From Ectothiorhodospira mobilis (GTDB taxonomy: Bacteria; Pseudomonadota; Gammaproteobacteria; Ectothiorhodospirales; Ectothiorhodospiraceae): a stretch of DNA of 64,000 bases. The position numbers and the translations under genes were made by a program. Shown here piece after piece: positions 54,956 through 64,000 of the stretch (positions within the stretch are counted from its first letter, which is position 1; every line of letters begins with the position of its first letter). The stretch covers positions 124,001 through 188,000 of the forward strand of contig NZ_FOUO01000005.1 in assembly GCF_900114895.1 (NCBI RefSeq), written 5' to 3'. Below the pieces are notes generated by a model. It was not told the DNA's origin. It was given only the letters and a program-made list of their open reading frames with translations, and searched no databases.

Positions 54956-55189
54956 ATGACGGAGGCGCCCCACAACGATCCCGCCGAACAGACACTGCGG
55001 GAGCTGGAATCCCGGGTGGAGGCGCTGGTGCAGTTCTGCGACCGCCTGCAGGAGGAGAACCGCCTGCTGCGGCAGGAGAACGAACAGCTGCGCTCCGAGC
55101 GGGCGGTACTGTCGGAACGGGGCGAACAGGCGCGCATCAAGGTGGAATCCATGATCAGCCGCCTGCGCTCCATGGAGCAGGCCTCGTGA
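54956..55189 (+). CDS. Short coiled-coil protein, TIGR02449/ZapB-like
   Basis: 77 residues, one long coiled coil (LRELESRVEALVQFCDRLQE, NRLLRQENEQLRSERAVLS). Such genes sit upstream of zapA in many gammaproteobacteria and are thought to aid Z-ring organisation, but direct proof is lacking. Its stop overlaps the zapA GTG start. Confidence 0.9.
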   Translation: MTEAPHNDPAEQTLRELESRVEALVQFCDRLQEENRLLRQENEQLRSERAVLSERGEQARIKVESMISRLRSMEQAS

Positions 55190-55497
55190 GCGAGCGGGCC
55201 ACCGAACCGGTGACGGTGCAGATCCTGGGCAAGGACTACCGCATCGCCTGCCCGGAGGACGAGCGCAGCGCCCTGGTGGCCTCCGCCGACCTGCTGGACC
55301 GGCGCATGAAGGAGATCCGGGACACCGGCAAGGTGGTGGGGGGAGATCGTATCGCCGTCATGGCGGCGCTGAACCTCACCCACGAACTGCTGGCCATGAA
55401 GGGCCGGCAGGCGCGCACGGAAGAGCGCATGCAGCAACTGCGGCAACGCATCGATGCCGCACTGGCCCGGCAGCAGGACCGGGAAACCGCCGGCTGA
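55186..55497 (+). CDS. zapA: Cell division protein ZapA
   Basis: 103 residues, GTG start overlapping the preceding stop (GTGA). VTVQILGKDYRIACPEDERS and the helix HELLAMKGRQARTEERMQQL are typical. ZapA crosslinks FtsZ filaments. It precedes the 6S RNA gene as in most gammaproteobacteria. Confidence 0.95.
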   Translation: MSERATEPVTVQILGKDYRIACPEDERSALVASADLLDRRMKEIRDTGKVVGGDRIAVMAALNLTHELLAMKGRQARTEERMQQLRQRIDAALARQQDRETAG

Positions 55498-55544
55498 GGC
55501 GGGCGACGGCACGGATGGCCCGAGGCTTCGAGTTTGACGAGTTT

Positions 55545-55736
55545 GGGCACCTCTGCGGTGTACGTGTGCGGCCGGGGTTTATCCTTGAGCCTAATGAACT
55601 ACCCCGGGAGCCGAACTGCGATGGTGTTGTGCATGTCCGCCCGCGTGCGGAAAGCCTGGATCCATCGCGTAGGCACCCACTTGAACCGCTGGTTCAAGGT
55701 CGAAGGTCTGCCACGGCACATGCGGAGCGTGTCCTC
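55545..55736 (+). ncRNA. ssrS: 6S RNA
   Basis: About 190 nt between zapA and fau, the standard location. The ends pair: GGGCACCTCTGC with GCGGAGCGTGTCC. The core shows CCTTGAGCCTAATGAACT, AAGCCTGGATCCA and the conserved hairpin ACTTGAACCGCTGGTTCAAGGT. It mimics an open promoter and sequesters sigma-70 RNA polymerase in stationary phase. Ends are approximate. A terminator follows at 55747. Confidence 0.93.
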
Positions 55737-55746
55737 CTTACCCCCA

Positions 55747-55779
55747 GGGCCGGCCCCAACAGGCCGGCCCTTCTTTCTT
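55747..55779 (+). terminator. Terminator after 6S RNA
   Basis: GGGCCGGCC (55747-55755), loop CCAACA, GGCCGGCCC (55762-55770), followed by TTCTTTCTT. Perfect stem and U-rich tail. Confidence 0.92.
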
Positions 55780-55825
55780 CGGGGCAGTCCCCGCACTCCC
55801 CTGCCCATGCATCCCTGATCCCGCC

Positions 55826-56452
55826 ATGCAGACACCGCGCCATGCCCTGCGACGCGACCTGAGACGGCAACGCCTCGCCCTCTCCGCCCGGGAGCGCCGG
55901 GCGCTGGCCTGGCAGGTGGCGGCGCGGGTACGCCATCACCGCCTGTTCACCGCCGCCCGGCATATCGCCTTCTATCTCCCGGACCGGGGGGAGGTGGACC
56001 CCGGCCCGTTGATGCAGGCGGCCCGCTCCGCCGGCAAGCAGATCTACCTGCCGGTGCTGGCCCCGCGCCATCCGCGCCTGCTGTGGTTCATGCCCTGGCA
56101 ACCGGGGGACCGACTGGTACGCAACCGCTTCGGTATCCCCGAACCGCCGGTGCGGGCGCGCCGGCGGCGGCCGGCGCGGCACCTGGACCTGGTGATCGCC
56201 CCCCTGGTGGGCTTCGACCGGGCCGGCCACCGCCTGGGCATGGGCGGCGGCTTCTACGACACCACCTTCGCCCATCTCAACCGCCAGCGCTGCTGGCACC
56301 GGCCGCGGCTCCTGGGCCTGGCCTACGGCTTCCAGGAGGTGGCGGCCCTGCCCCACGCCCCCTGGGACGTGTCCCTGGACGCCGTGGCCACGGAACGGGA
56401 GCTGATCCTCTGGTCCCGGGGGGACGAGGACGGCCCGCAGGGGGCCCCATGA
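55826..56452 (+). CDS. fau: 5-formyltetrahydrofolate cyclo-ligase
   Basis: 208 residues. LRRDLRRQRLALSARERRAL begins it; HLDLVIAPLVGFDRAGHRLG and MGGGFYDTTFAH form the ATP/folate site. It converts 5-formyl-THF to methenyl-THF. It follows the 6S RNA, as ygfA does in E. coli, and may be co-transcribed with it by read-through. Its stop overlaps the EVE gene start (ATGA). Confidence 0.95.
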   Translation: MQTPRHALRRDLRRQRLALSARERRALAWQVAARVRHHRLFTAARHIAFYLPDRGEVDPGPLMQAARSAGKQIYLPVLAPRHPRLLWFMPWQPGDRLVRNRFGIPEPPVRARRRRPARHLDLVIAPLVGFDRAGHRLGMGGGFYDTTFAHLNRQRCWHRPRLLGLAYGFQEVAALPHAPWDVSLDAVATERELILWSRGDEDGPQGAP

Positions 56453-56913
56453 GACACTGGCTGATGAAGTCCGAACCCGAGGTCTTTGGCATCGACGACC
56501 TGGAACGGGTGGGGGTGGAACCCTGGGAGGGGGTGCGCAACTACCAGGCCCGCAACCTGCTGCGGGACGAGATGCAGGCGGGGGACCTGGCCTTCCTCTA
56601 TCACTCCAACTGCAAGGTGCCCGGCATCGCGGGGATCATGCGCATCGCCCGCGGGGGCTACCCCGACGACACCGCCTGGACCCCCGGGCACCGCTACCAC
56701 GACCCCCGCAGCACCCCCGAGAACCCCCGCTGGTTCCGCGTGGACGTGGCCTTCGAGCGGCGCCTGGGGCGGATCATCCCCCTGAGCGAACTGAAGCAGG
56801 CCCCGGAACTGTCCGCCATGCCCCTGGTGCGCCGCGGCAACCGCCTCTCCGTGCTGCCGGTGTCCCCGCAGGAATGGGACTTCATCCTCTCCCTGGAGAC
56901 CCCACGGGACTGA
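56449..56913 (+). CDS. EVE domain protein
   Basis: 154 residues. WLMKSEPEVFGIDDLERVGV, PWEGVRNYQARNLLRDEMQ and FLYHSNCKVPGIAGI match the EVE fold (PUA-like), which reads modified bases in DNA or RNA. Function in bacteria is not firmly known. Coupled to fau. The last 32 bp overlap the 3' end of ilvA on the other strand. Confidence 0.93.
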   Translation: MRHWLMKSEPEVFGIDDLERVGVEPWEGVRNYQARNLLRDEMQAGDLAFLYHSNCKVPGIAGIMRIARGGYPDDTAWTPGHRYHDPRSTPENPRWFRVDVAFERRLGRIIPLSELKQAPELSAMPLVRRGNRLSVLPVSPQEWDFILSLETPRD

Positions 56914-58450
56914 GCTCCGGCACGGCCCCGTTTTCGGGCCCGAGGAACAGGCGGTAGACCGGGTTGTCCGTCTCCTCCCAATGGACATAGCCCAGCTCCT
57001 TCAGGAAGCGCTTGAAGCGGGCCTTGTCCTCGGGGGGCACCTGCAGCCCCACCAGCACCCGGCCGTAGGCGGCGCCGTGGTTGCGGTAGTGGAACAGGCT
57101 GATGTTCCAGTCCTGGCCCATGTGGCTGAGGAAGTTCATCAGCGCCCCCGGCCGCTCCGGGAACTCGAAGCGGTAGACCCGCTCGTCCCCCACGTGGGCG
57201 GCATGCCCGCCCACCATGTGGCGCAGGTGGGCCTTGGCCATCTCGTTGCGGCTCAGGTCCACGATGGGATAGCCGCGGTCCTCCAGGTCCGCCAGCAGGG
57301 CCTTGCCCTCCGCCTCGCCGCCGCTCAACTGCACCCCCACGAAGACATGGGCCTGGCGGTCGTCGGCATAGCGGTAGTTGAACTCGGTGACGGCGCGCTT
57401 GCCGATGGCCTCGCAGAAGGCGCGGAAGCTGCCGGGCCGCTCGGGGATGGTGGCGGCGAACAGGGCCTCCCGGTGCTCCCCCAGCTCCGCCCGCTCGGTG
57501 ACATGGCGCAGGCGGTCGAAATTGATGTTGGCCCCGCTGAGCACGGCGGCGTAGCGGCCGTCGCGGGTCCCCTCCCGCTCCAGGTACTTCTTCAGGCCCG
57601 CCACCCCCAGGGCCCCGGCGGGCTCGGCCATCACCCGGGTATCGTCGAAGATGTCCTTGATGGCGGCGCAGAGCTCGTCCGAGGACACCAGCAGGATCTC
57701 GTCCACGTATTCCCGGGCCAGGCGGTAGGTCTCCTTCCCCGCCTGACGCACCGCCGCGCCGTCGGCGAAGATCCCCACCTGATCCAGCACCACGCGGCGC
57801 TTCTTCTCCAGGGCCTGCTGCATGCAGGGGGCATCGTCCGGCTCCACGCCGATGACGCGGATGTCCGGGCGCAGGGCCTTGATGTAGGCGGCCATGCCGC
57901 CGAGGATACCGCCGCCCCCCACGCCCACGAAGACGGCGTCCAGCGGGTCCGGGTGCTGGCGCAACAGCTCCATGGCCACGGTCCCCTGCCCGGCGATCAC
58001 CTCCGGCTCGTCGAAGGGGTGGATGAAGGTGTAACCGTTCTCCGCCACCAGCTCCTGGGTGAGCCGGTAGGCCTCGTCGTAGGAATCGCCGTGCAGGATG
58101 GCCTCCCCCCCCAGGGCGCGCACCGCATCCACCTTGATGGAGGGGGTGGTGCGGGGCATGACGATCACCGCCGGGATGCCCAGGCGGCGGGCGGAGAGGG
58201 CCACCCCCTGGGCATGGTTGCCGGCGGAGGCGGCGATCACCCCGCGGGCGCGCACCTCCGGCGGCAGCTGCACGATCTTGTTGTAGGCCCCCCGCAGTTT
58301 GAAGGAGAACACCGGCTGCAGGTCCTCGCGCTTGAGCAGCACCTGGTTGCCCAGGCGGCGCGAGAGGGTGGGCATGGGGTCCAGGGGGGTTTCGCGGGCC
58401 ACGTCGTAGACGCGGGCGGTGAGGATCTTCTGCAGATAGGGATAGGTCAT
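56882..58450 (-). CDS. ilvA: Threonine ammonia-lyase (biosynthetic)
   Basis: 522 residues from [20 protein letters not shown]. It makes 2-oxobutyrate for isoleucine. The PLP lysine is Lys51 in [28 protein letters not shown] and the glycine loop [10 protein letters not shown] follow. Two C-terminal ACT-like domains ([30 protein letters not shown]) allow isoleucine feedback. The usual end is near YRLFLG; here about 20 extra residues run into the EVE gene. Confidence 0.96.
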   Translation of the reverse strand: MTYPYLQKILTARVYDVARETPLDPMPTLSRRLGNQVLLKREDLQPVFSFKLRGAYNKIVQLPPEVRARGVIAASAGNHAQGVALSARRLGIPAVIVMPRTTPSIKVDAVRALGGEAILHGDSYDEAYRLTQELVAENGYTFIHPFDEPEVIAGQGTVAMELLRQHPDPLDAVFVGVGGGGILGGMAAYIKALRPDIRVIGVEPDDAPCMQQALEKKRRVVLDQVGIFADGAAVRQAGKETYRLAREYVDEILLVSSDELCAAIKDIFDDTRVMAEPAGALGVAGLKKYLEREGTRDGRYAAVLSGANINFDRLRHVTERAELGEHREALFAATIPERPGSFRAFCEAIGKRAVTEFNYRYADDRQAHVFVGVQLSGGEAEGKALLADLEDRGYPIVDLSRNEMAKAHLRHMVGGHAAHVGDERVYRFEFPERPGALMNFLSHMGQDWNISLFHYRNHGAAYGRVLVGLQVPPEDKARFKRFLKELGYVHWEETDNPVYRLFLGPENGAVPELSPVGSPGRG

Positions 58451-58548
58451 GGAATCAAGATACCGCCCGCGCTTCCCCAGCCGCAAGCGGTGATGACCCC
58501 GCCCCGCCGCTGCGCGTAGAATGCCCATCGAACCAGAGGAGAAACCCC

Positions 58549-59208
58549 ATGAGCAACGCGGACGAGATGAAGAAGGCCGCCGCCGAAGCGGCCCTGGAAT
58601 ACGTGGAAGACGGCATGATCGTGGGCGTGGGCACCGGCTCCACGGCCAACCATTTCATCGACCTGCTGGCCGGCATGAAGAACCGCATCGAGGGCGCCGT
58701 GGCCTCCTCCGAGGCCAGCGCCCAGCGCCTGCGGGGGCACGGCATCCAGGTGATGGACCTGAACAGCACCGGCACCCTGCCCCTGTACGTGGACGGGGCC
58801 GACGAGGCCACGGAACACCTGCACCTGACCAAGGGGGGCGGCGGCGCCCTCACCCGGGAGAAGATCGTGGCCGCCGCCAGCGAGACCTTCGTCTGCATCG
58901 CCGACGAATCCAAGCGGGTGGACGTGCTGGGGGCCTTCCCCCTGCCGGTGGAGGTGATCCCCATGGCTCGCAGCTACGTGGCCCGGGAGATCCTCAAGCT
59001 GGGGGGGCAGCCCGAGCTGCGCCAGGGCTTTACCACGGACAACGGCAACATCATCCTGGACGTGCACAACCTGCGCATCAGCAACCCGGTGGAGATGGAG
59101 ACCACCCTGAACCAGATCGCCGGGATGGTCACCGTGGGCATCTTCGCCCGCCGCCCGGCGGACGTGCTCCTCCTCGCGGGCCCCGACGGGGTACGCACCC
59201 TGAGGTAG
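58549..59208 (+). CDS. rpiA: Ribose-5-phosphate isomerase A
   Basis: 219 residues. [42 protein letters not shown] and [15 protein letters not shown] are characteristic. It links ribose-5-P and ribulose-5-P, also useful in carbon fixation. AGAGGAG precedes the ATG; a TAGAAT (58516-58521) could be its -10. Diverges from ilvA. Confidence 0.97.
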   Translation: MSNADEMKKAAAEAALEYVEDGMIVGVGTGSTANHFIDLLAGMKNRIEGAVASSEASAQRLRGHGIQVMDLNSTGTLPLYVDGADEATEHLHLTKGGGGALTREKIVAAASETFVCIADESKRVDVLGAFPLPVEVIPMARSYVAREILKLGGQPELRQGFTTDNGNIILDVHNLRISNPVEMETTLNQIAGMVTVGIFARRPADVLLLAGPDGVRTLR

Positions 59209-59236
59209 GCCCGCGGCCGGTGGGAGGACACGCGCC

Positions 59237-59440
59237 ATGGCCCGGATCCTGATCGCCCTGGGCGTCCTGCTCCTCCTGGCGGGCCTGGCCTGGCCGTGGC
59301 TTGCGCGGCTGGGCCTGGGGCGCCTGCCGGGGGACCTGCTCATGCAGCGGGACGGCTTCACCTTCTACTTCCCCCTCACCACCTCCCTGGTGGTGAGCGC
59401 GGTGGTGTCGCTGCTGCTGTGGCTGATCCACCGGCTCTAG
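59237..59440 (+). CDS. DUF2905 small membrane protein
   Basis: 67 residues with two hydrophobic helices (ILIALGVLLLLAGLAW and TTSLVVSAVVSLLLWLIH) around LGRLPGDLLMQRDGFTFYFP, the DUF2905 core. Role unknown. GGAGG lies 10 nt before the ATG. 28 bp after rpiA, likely the same transcript. Confidence 0.92.
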   Translation: MARILIALGVLLLLAGLAWPWLARLGLGRLPGDLLMQRDGFTFYFPLTTSLVVSAVVSLLLWLIHRL

Positions 59441-59522
59441 GCCCCACTTCTAGGCCCCATGTGCCGGGCCGGGGATCCACGCCACGTGTGCGCGGATCCC
59501 GGCCGCGGCGGCCCAGGGGGGC

Positions 59523-62500
59523 TTACAGCAGCACCTTCTCGATACCCTCGCGGCGGGCCTGGTCGATGAACCGGCGCTGCCAGTCCGCCCCCAGGAGGGC
59601 CTCGGCCATCTCCACCACGATGTAGTCGGTGCCCACGCCGGTCTCCTCGCCGTAGCGGGCCAGCCCCTGCTGGCAGGCGGGGCAGGCGGTGAGGATCTTC
59701 ACCTGCCCCGGCTCCGCCACCGCCTCGCCGGTGAGCTGGGTCACCCCCTGGGTGATCTCCTCCTGCTTGCGGAAGCGCACCTGGGTGGCCACGTCCGGGC
59801 GGTTCATGGCGAAGGTGCCCGCCTCGCCGCAGCAACGGTCGGAGTGGACCACCGGCTGGCCCATGAGGGCGTTGGCCACCTTCAGGGGATCGTGGGTCTT
59901 CATGGGGCTGTGGCAGGGGTCGTGATAGAGATACTGACGCCCTTCCACCCCTTCCAGGGTCACCCCCTTCTCCAGCAGGTATTCGTGGATGTCCAGCAGG
60001 CGGCAGCCGGGGAAGATGCGCTCGAACTCGTACTTCAGCAGCTGATCCATGCAGGTGCCGCAGGAGACGATCACCGTCTTGATGTCCAGGTAGTTGAGGG
60101 TGTTGGCCACGCGGTGGAAGAGCACGCGGTTGGCGGTCTCGATCTCCCGGGCCTTCTTCGCCTCCCCGGAGGCCTCCTGGGGATAGCCGCAGCACAGGTA
60201 GCCCGGGGGCAGGACCGTCTGCGCGCCGGTGCGGTAGAGCATGGCCAGGGAGGCCAGGGCCACCTGGCTGAACAGGCGCTCGGAACCGCAGCCGGGGAAG
60301 TAGAACACCGCCTCGCCGTTGTCCTCCATCTGCGCCGGATCGCGCACGATGGCCACGTGGCTGGGATCGTCCAGCCCCAGCAGGGTGCGGGTGGTCTGGG
60401 CGGGCACGTCCGCCGGCAGGGGCTTGTTCATCATGTGGATGACCTGCTCATGCAGCGGCCGGCGGCGGGTGGTGGCGGGGGGGATGGCCGGTCCCTTGAG
60501 GCCCACGCGCCGGAACAGGGCATGGCCCATGCGCTGGGCGGCAAAGCCCCACTGCACCAGGGCCTTGTGCATCACATGCACCGCCCGCGGGTCCTGGATG
60601 TTCAGGTAGGTCATGGAGACCCTGGCGGCCATGCTGCTGCGGCGCTTGTGCTGGTCCTTGAGGATGGTGCGCATGCGCGCGGTGACGTCGCCGAAATCGA
60701 TGTTCACCGGGCACGGCGGCAGGCACTTGTGGCAGACGGTGCAGTGGTCGGCCACCTCATTGAGCTCGTCGAAGTGGCGGAAGGACAGGCCGCGGCGGGT
60801 CTGCTCCTCGTAGAGGAAGGCCTCGATGATGAGCCCGGTGGCCAGGATCTTGTTGCGCGGCGAGTACAGCAGGTTGGCCCGGGGCACGTGGGTGCTGCAC
60901 ACCGGCTTGCACTTGCCGCAGCGCAGGCAGTCGCGGATGTCGTCGTTCAGGGCCCCCAGCTCGCTCTGCTCCAGGATCAGGGCCTCCTCCTCCACCAGGC
61001 GAAGGGAGGGGGTGTAGGCCATGGCCAGGCCGGAGCCCGCCATGAGCTTGCCGCGGTTGAAGCGGTTGTCCGGGTCCACCCGGCGCTTGTAGTCGGCGAA
61101 GGCCTCCACCACCTCCGGGTCCAGGTACTGCATCTTGGTGAGCCCCACGCCGTGCTCGCCGGTGATGACGCCGCCGAGGCTGCGGGCCAGGTCCATCACC
61201 TGCCCCACGATGCGTTCGGCCTCGTGCATCATGGCGTAGTCGTTGGAGTTCACCGGGATGTTGGTGTGCACGTTGCCATCCCCGGCGTGCATGTGCAGGG
61301 CCACGAAAAGGCGGCTGGTGAGCACCCGGTCGTGGATCGCCTGGATGCGCTGGCGCACGGCGTCCAGGTCGCGGCCATCGAAGATCTCGAACAGCGGGGC
61401 CTCCAGCTCGCGGCGGTAGGAGATCACCAGGTCATGGCGCAGGATGAGCTGCACCAGCCGGTCCCCGGGGCGCCGCGCCTGGCGGGCCGTGTCGTCCAGC
61501 AGCTCATCCACCTGGGTGGCGTCCGTCTCCAGGTGCTCCAGGATGCGGCGCCAGCGGTCGCGCACCTGCAGCACATGGGCCTCGGCGGCCTGGCGGCGCT
61601 TCTCGAACCAGTGGCGCGCCTCGTCGTTGTCCAGGCCCAGCTTGGCCACCAGGGCCTGGCGGTCCGCGTCCAGGCACTCCAGGATCTCCTCGGCCATGCG
61701 CAGCTTGTTGGTGAGGGACTGGTGGATGTTGATGCGCTCGATGCCCTCGCTGTATTCCCCCAGGCGCTCCAGGGGGATGACCACGTCCTCGTTGATCTTG
61801 AAGGCGTTGGTGTGGGCGGCGATGGCGGCGGTGCGGGAGCGCTCCTCCCAGAAGCGGCGGCGCGCCTCGGGGCTCACGGCGATGAAACCGTCGCCGTTGC
61901 GGGCGTTGGCCATGCGCACCACCCGGGCGGCGGCATCCGCCACGGCCTGCTCGTCGTCCGAGGCCAGGTCGGCCATGAGCAGCATCTTGGGCCGCTCCCG
62001 GCGGGAGCCCTTGGGGGTGTAGCGCACGGCGCGCACGTAGCGGTCGTCCAGGTGCTCCAGCCCCGTGAGCTGCACCTTCTCATCGGCCTCCAGGTCGTTC
62101 TTGATCTCCACGATGGCGGGCACCGCCTGGTGCAGGTCCGGGCCGTAGAACTCCAGGCACACCGTGCGCAGGTGGGAGGCCATGCGGTGCACCACGAACA
62201 CCGCCGAGGTGATGAGGCCGTCGCAGCCCTCCTTCTGCACCCCGGGGAGATCGAACAGGCGCTTGTCGGTCACGTCCTTGCCCAGCCCCTCCCGGCGGCA
62301 GGCGCGGCCGGGGAAGGTGATCACCTGCGGCTCCCCCTCGGGGGTGCGGCCGTCCGCCTGGTAGCGGGTGACGCGGAAGGTCACCTCCTCCTGGTCGTGG
62401 ATCTTGCCCAGGTTGTGGTTCACCCGCTCCACCTCGATCCAGCGGGCGTCGGGGGTCACCATGCGCCAGGAGGCCAGGTTGTCCAGGGCGGTGCCCCACT

Positions 62501-63365
62501 GCACCGCCTTCTTGCCGCCGGCGTTCATGGCGATGTTGCCACCGGCGGTGGAGGCGTCCTGGGAGGTGGGGTCCACGGCGAAGACATGGCCACCCCGCAG
62601 GGCCGCCTCGGAGATGCGCCGGTTCACCGCCCCGGCGCCGGTGTGCACCGTGGGCACCGGCTGTTCCAGGCCGGGCAGCTCGCGGAACTCCACCTCGCCC
62701 ACCCAGTCCAGCTTCTCGGTGTTGATCACCGCCGCGTCGGGGGTCAGGGGCACGCCGCTGCCGGTGTAGCCGGTGCCGCCGCCCCGGGGGATCACCGTCA
62801 GCCCCAGCTCCAGGCAGGCGGCCACCACCTGGGCCATCTCCTCCTCGGTGTCGGGGGTGATGACCACGAAGGGCAGTTCCACGCGCCAGTCGGTGGCGTC
62901 GGTGACATGGGACACCCGGGCCAGGCCGTCGAAGCCGATGTTGTCCCGGGCGGTGTGGCGCATGAGCCGGCGCCGCACCCGCTCCCGCAGGGCCTGCTGC
63001 TCGGGGAACCAGGCCTCGAAGCGGCGCACCGCCTGGCGCGCCGCCTGGGCCAGCTCCAGGGCCTTCTCGTTGCCGTCGGCCCGGGCCACGATCTGGTCGA
63101 TGCGGTGGTCCATGGCGCCGATGAGATTGCTCAGGCGCTTCTTGTCCGCCAGCAGGTCGTCCTGGATATAGGGATTGCGCGTCACCACCCACATATCCCC
63201 CAGCACCTCGAACAGCATGCGGGCGGACACGCCGGTGCGCCGCTGGGCGCGCAGGGTGTTGAGCACGTCCCACATGGACTCGCCGAGAAACCGGATGACG
63301 ATCTCCCGGTCGGAGTAGGAGGTGTAGTTGTAGGGGATCTCGCGGATGCGGGTGGTGGAGGTCAT
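59523..63365 (-). CDS. DUF3683/FAD-linked oxidase/Fe-S/CCG-domain oxidoreductase
   Basis: 1,280 residues. A DUF3683-like N-terminus ([32 protein letters not shown]) is followed by a FAD-binding PCMH domain ([20 protein letters not shown]), FAD-oxidase C-terminal domain ([35 protein letters not shown]), a pair of 4Fe-4S motifs ([30 protein letters not shown]) and CCG-type cysteine domains ([38 protein letters not shown]). It resembles D-lactate/glycolate-type dehydrogenases but the substrate is unknown. The start follows the family N-terminus. No operon partner. Confidence 0.9.
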   Translation of the reverse strand: MTSTTRIREIPYNYTSYSDREIVIRFLGESMWDVLNTLRAQRRTGVSARMLFEVLGDMWVVTRNPYIQDDLLADKKRLSNLIGAMDHRIDQIVARADGNEKALELAQAARQAVRRFEAWFPEQQALRERVRRRLMRHTARDNIGFDGLARVSHVTDATDWRVELPFVVITPDTEEEMAQVVAACLELGLTVIPRGGGTGYTGSGVPLTPDAAVINTEKLDWVGEVEFRELPGLEQPVPTVHTGAGAVNRRISEAALRGGHVFAVDPTSQDASTAGGNIAMNAGGKKAVQWGTALDNLASWRMVTPDARWIEVERVNHNLGKIHDQEEVTFRVTRYQADGRTPEGEPQVITFPGRACRREGLGKDVTDKRLFDLPGVQKEGCDGLITSAVFVVHRMASHLRTVCLEFYGPDLHQAVPAIVEIKNDLEADEKVQLTGLEHLDDRYVRAVRYTPKGSRRERPKMLLMADLASDDEQAVADAAARVVRMANARNGDGFIAVSPEARRRFWEERSRTAAIAAHTNAFKINEDVVIPLERLGEYSEGIERINIHQSLTNKLRMAEEILECLDADRQALVAKLGLDNDEARHWFEKRRQAAEAHVLQVRDRWRRILEHLETDATQVDELLDDTARQARRPGDRLVQLILRHDLVISYRRELEAPLFEIFDGRDLDAVRQRIQAIHDRVLTSRLFVALHMHAGDGNVHTNIPVNSNDYAMMHEAERIVGQVMDLARSLGGVITGEHGVGLTKMQYLDPEVVEAFADYKRRVDPDNRFNRGKLMAGSGLAMAYTPSLRLVEEEALILEQSELGALNDDIRDCLRCGKCKPVCSTHVPRANLLYSPRNKILATGLIIEAFLYEEQTRRGLSFRHFDELNEVADHCTVCHKCLPPCPVNIDFGDVTARMRTILKDQHKRRSSMAARVSMTYLNIQDPRAVHVMHKALVQWGFAAQRMGHALFRRVGLKGPAIPPATTRRRPLHEQVIHMMNKPLPADVPAQTTRTLLGLDDPSHVAIVRDPAQMEDNGEAVFYFPGCGSERLFSQVALASLAMLYRTGAQTVLPPGYLCCGYPQEASGEAKKAREIETANRVLFHRVANTLNYLDIKTVIVSCGTCMDQLLKYEFERIFPGCRLLDIHEYLLEKGVTLEGVEGRQYLYHDPCHSPMKTHDPLKVANALMGQPVVHSDRCCGEAGTFAMNRPDVATQVRFRKQEEITQGVTQLTGEAVAEPGQVKILTACPACQQGLARYGEETGVGTDYIVVEMAEALLGADWQRRFIDQARREGIEKVLL

Positions 63366-63556
63366 AGATGCGGGGAGGATTGCGAAGGGAACTTGGGAGG
63401 GTAACAGCACCGCCCCCGGCGAACAAGTCAACCCCCGCGTTCGCCATGGAAAATTCACATGCATTTCATGGGGTTATAGCCCCGGAACCGGCGCGGGCAG
63501 CTACACCGCAGCGCAGCAAACGGCGGCACCCCCCGCCGCAATGGAAACCGCAATAG
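63366..63556. other. Upstream region of the oxidoreductase gene
   Basis: No gene seen. Contains the promoter region of the oxidoreductase on the minus strand, including an AT-rich patch near 63445-63478 (GGAAAATTCACATGCATTTC). No convincing -35/-10 pair or operator assigned. Confidence 0.35.
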
Positions 63557-63592
63557 AAAAAGGGCGCGAGCGGGAGACCCCGCATCGCGCCC
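63557..63592 (-). terminator. Terminator of the porin gene
   Basis: Minus strand: GGGCGCGATGCGGG, a four-base loop, then CCGCTCGCGCCC followed by TTTTTCTATT. The stem has one bulge. It lies about 67 bp after the porin stop and separates porin from the oxidoreductase. Confidence 0.92.
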
Positions 63593-63659
63593 TTCAAGGC
63601 AAGGCCCTCCGCCGCCGGGGCGGCGAAGCGGCCAAGACGTCGGCTTGGGAGCCGATTTC

Positions 63660-64000
63660 TTAGAAGTTGTGAGCCACGCCCACCTGGAAGCCGGAGACCT
63701 CGGCGCCAGGCGCAGAGGCTGCCACATCCTTGCCCTTGCCGGAACCGGTGAAGGCATATTCAGCGGCATCGTCATTGGACACCTGGGCGTAGGTGGCGTA
63801 CATGTTGGTGCGCTGGGACAGGTTGTAGCCGGCGCCCAGGGCGTACATGTCGGCCCCGGTTTCGTCCATGTCGTTCTCATCGGCCATGGAGTAGGAGGCC
63901 ATCAGGTAGGCCTGGCCCATGGCGTACTTGCCGCCCAGGTGGAACATGTCCCGATCACCATAGGCATCCTGATCGGAGTCCAGGTTCTCGTACATGGCCG
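63660..64000 (-). CDS. Gram-negative porin, C-terminal part (runs off the right edge)
   Basis: About 113 residues are present; the frame continues past the window, so the true start is missing. Alternating beta strands (FHLGGKYAMGQAYLMASYSM, MYALGAGYNLSQRTNMYATY) and the ending SGFQVGVAHNF with terminal Phe are typical of a 16-strand porin outer-membrane barrel. Acidic turns (ENLDSDQDAYGDRD) suggest extracellular loops adapted to salt, which is inference. Confidence 0.9.
   Translation of the reverse strand, partial: AMYENLDSDQDAYGDRDMFHLGGKYAMGQAYLMASYSMADENDMDETGADMYALGAGYNLSQRTNMYATYAQVSNDDAAEYAFTGSGKGKDVAASAPGAEVSGFQVGVAHNF

Noticed and set aside
59844-63404. A 1,186-codon open frame on the plus strand
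   Set aside because: It is the antisense of the oxidoreductase gene; the peptide is low-complexity (His, Gly, Val, Gln) with no domain, a common artefact in very GC-rich DNA.
1-64000. CRISPR array, prophage or insertion sequence
   Set aside because: No regularly spaced 25-40 bp repeats with unique spacers, no transposase or integrase frame and no terminal inverted repeats with target duplications were seen; the only repeat array is the 105-bp block.

Overview
The window is very GC-rich DNA, densely packed with genes, from a gammaproteobacterium. The gene orders nnr-tsaE-amiB-mutL-miaA-hfq-hflX-hflK-hflC, pcnB-folK-panB-panC-panD and zapA-6S RNA-fau are classic for the group. A class III (PhaC/PhaE) polyhydroxyalkanoate synthase, glycogen synthase, PEP carboxylase and fructose-bisphosphatase fit a purple-sulfur-bacterium relative (Chromatiales, perhaps Ectothiorhodospiraceae). 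That placement is inference from content, not a phylogeny.

Layout. 1-9335 (minus): RNA-chaperone, tRNA-modification, mismatch-repair and cell-wall operon ending in hflC, which runs off the left edge; queG diverges at 9401. 9.4-13.2 kb: queG, a DASS-type anion transporter and fbp. 13.2-14.7 kb: a lower-GC island with a type IV AbiE-like toxin-antitoxin pair whose toxin lacks its nucleotidyltransferase core. 15-21.9 kb: pgi, a 105-bp tandem repeat block, glgA-ppc and a small SAP-like protein. 21.9-26.8 kb (minus): pcnB-folK-deoxynucleoside kinase-panB-panC-panD. 26.9-29.5 kb: membrane protein, coiled-coil protein, M23 peptidase. 29.7-35.5 kb: PHA locus, phaA-phaR-phaP-phaB divergent from phaE-phaC, with palindromes that look like PhaR operators. 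35.5-43.6 kb: NUDIX/hslR, ycgN pair, a mini flagellar-rod-like protein with a disordered partner, methyltransferase-apaH, acyltransferase, PrcB-like lipoprotein, lgt-thyA-folA. 43.6-46.3 kb: znuB-znuC divergent from znuA around a Zur box. 46.4-52.2 kb (minus): a tandem glycine riboswitch with terminator controls gcvT-gcvH-gcvPA-tpx-gcvPB-dgkA; a thiol peroxidase sits inside the glycine-cleavage operon. 52.2-59.4 kb: methyltransferase, pepP, ygfB, divergent zapB-like/zapA, 6S RNA, fau, EVE protein, ilvA, rpiA, DUF2905. 59.5-64 kb: a 1,280-residue flavin/iron-sulfur oxidoreductase and the 3' end of a porin gene.

Functionally this is mostly core chromosome with carbon-storage metabolism (glycogen, PHA), one-carbon metabolism (gcv, thyA, folA, folK, fau, pan) and zinc uptake. 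No intact mobile element, CRISPR array, rRNA or tRNA was seen. The least ordinary parts are the degenerate AbiE module, the 105-bp repeats, the riboswitch-controlled gcv operon with its intergenic hairpins and tpx insertion, the putative leaderless zapB-like gene, and the rod-like/disordered protein pair at 37.6-38.4 kb.
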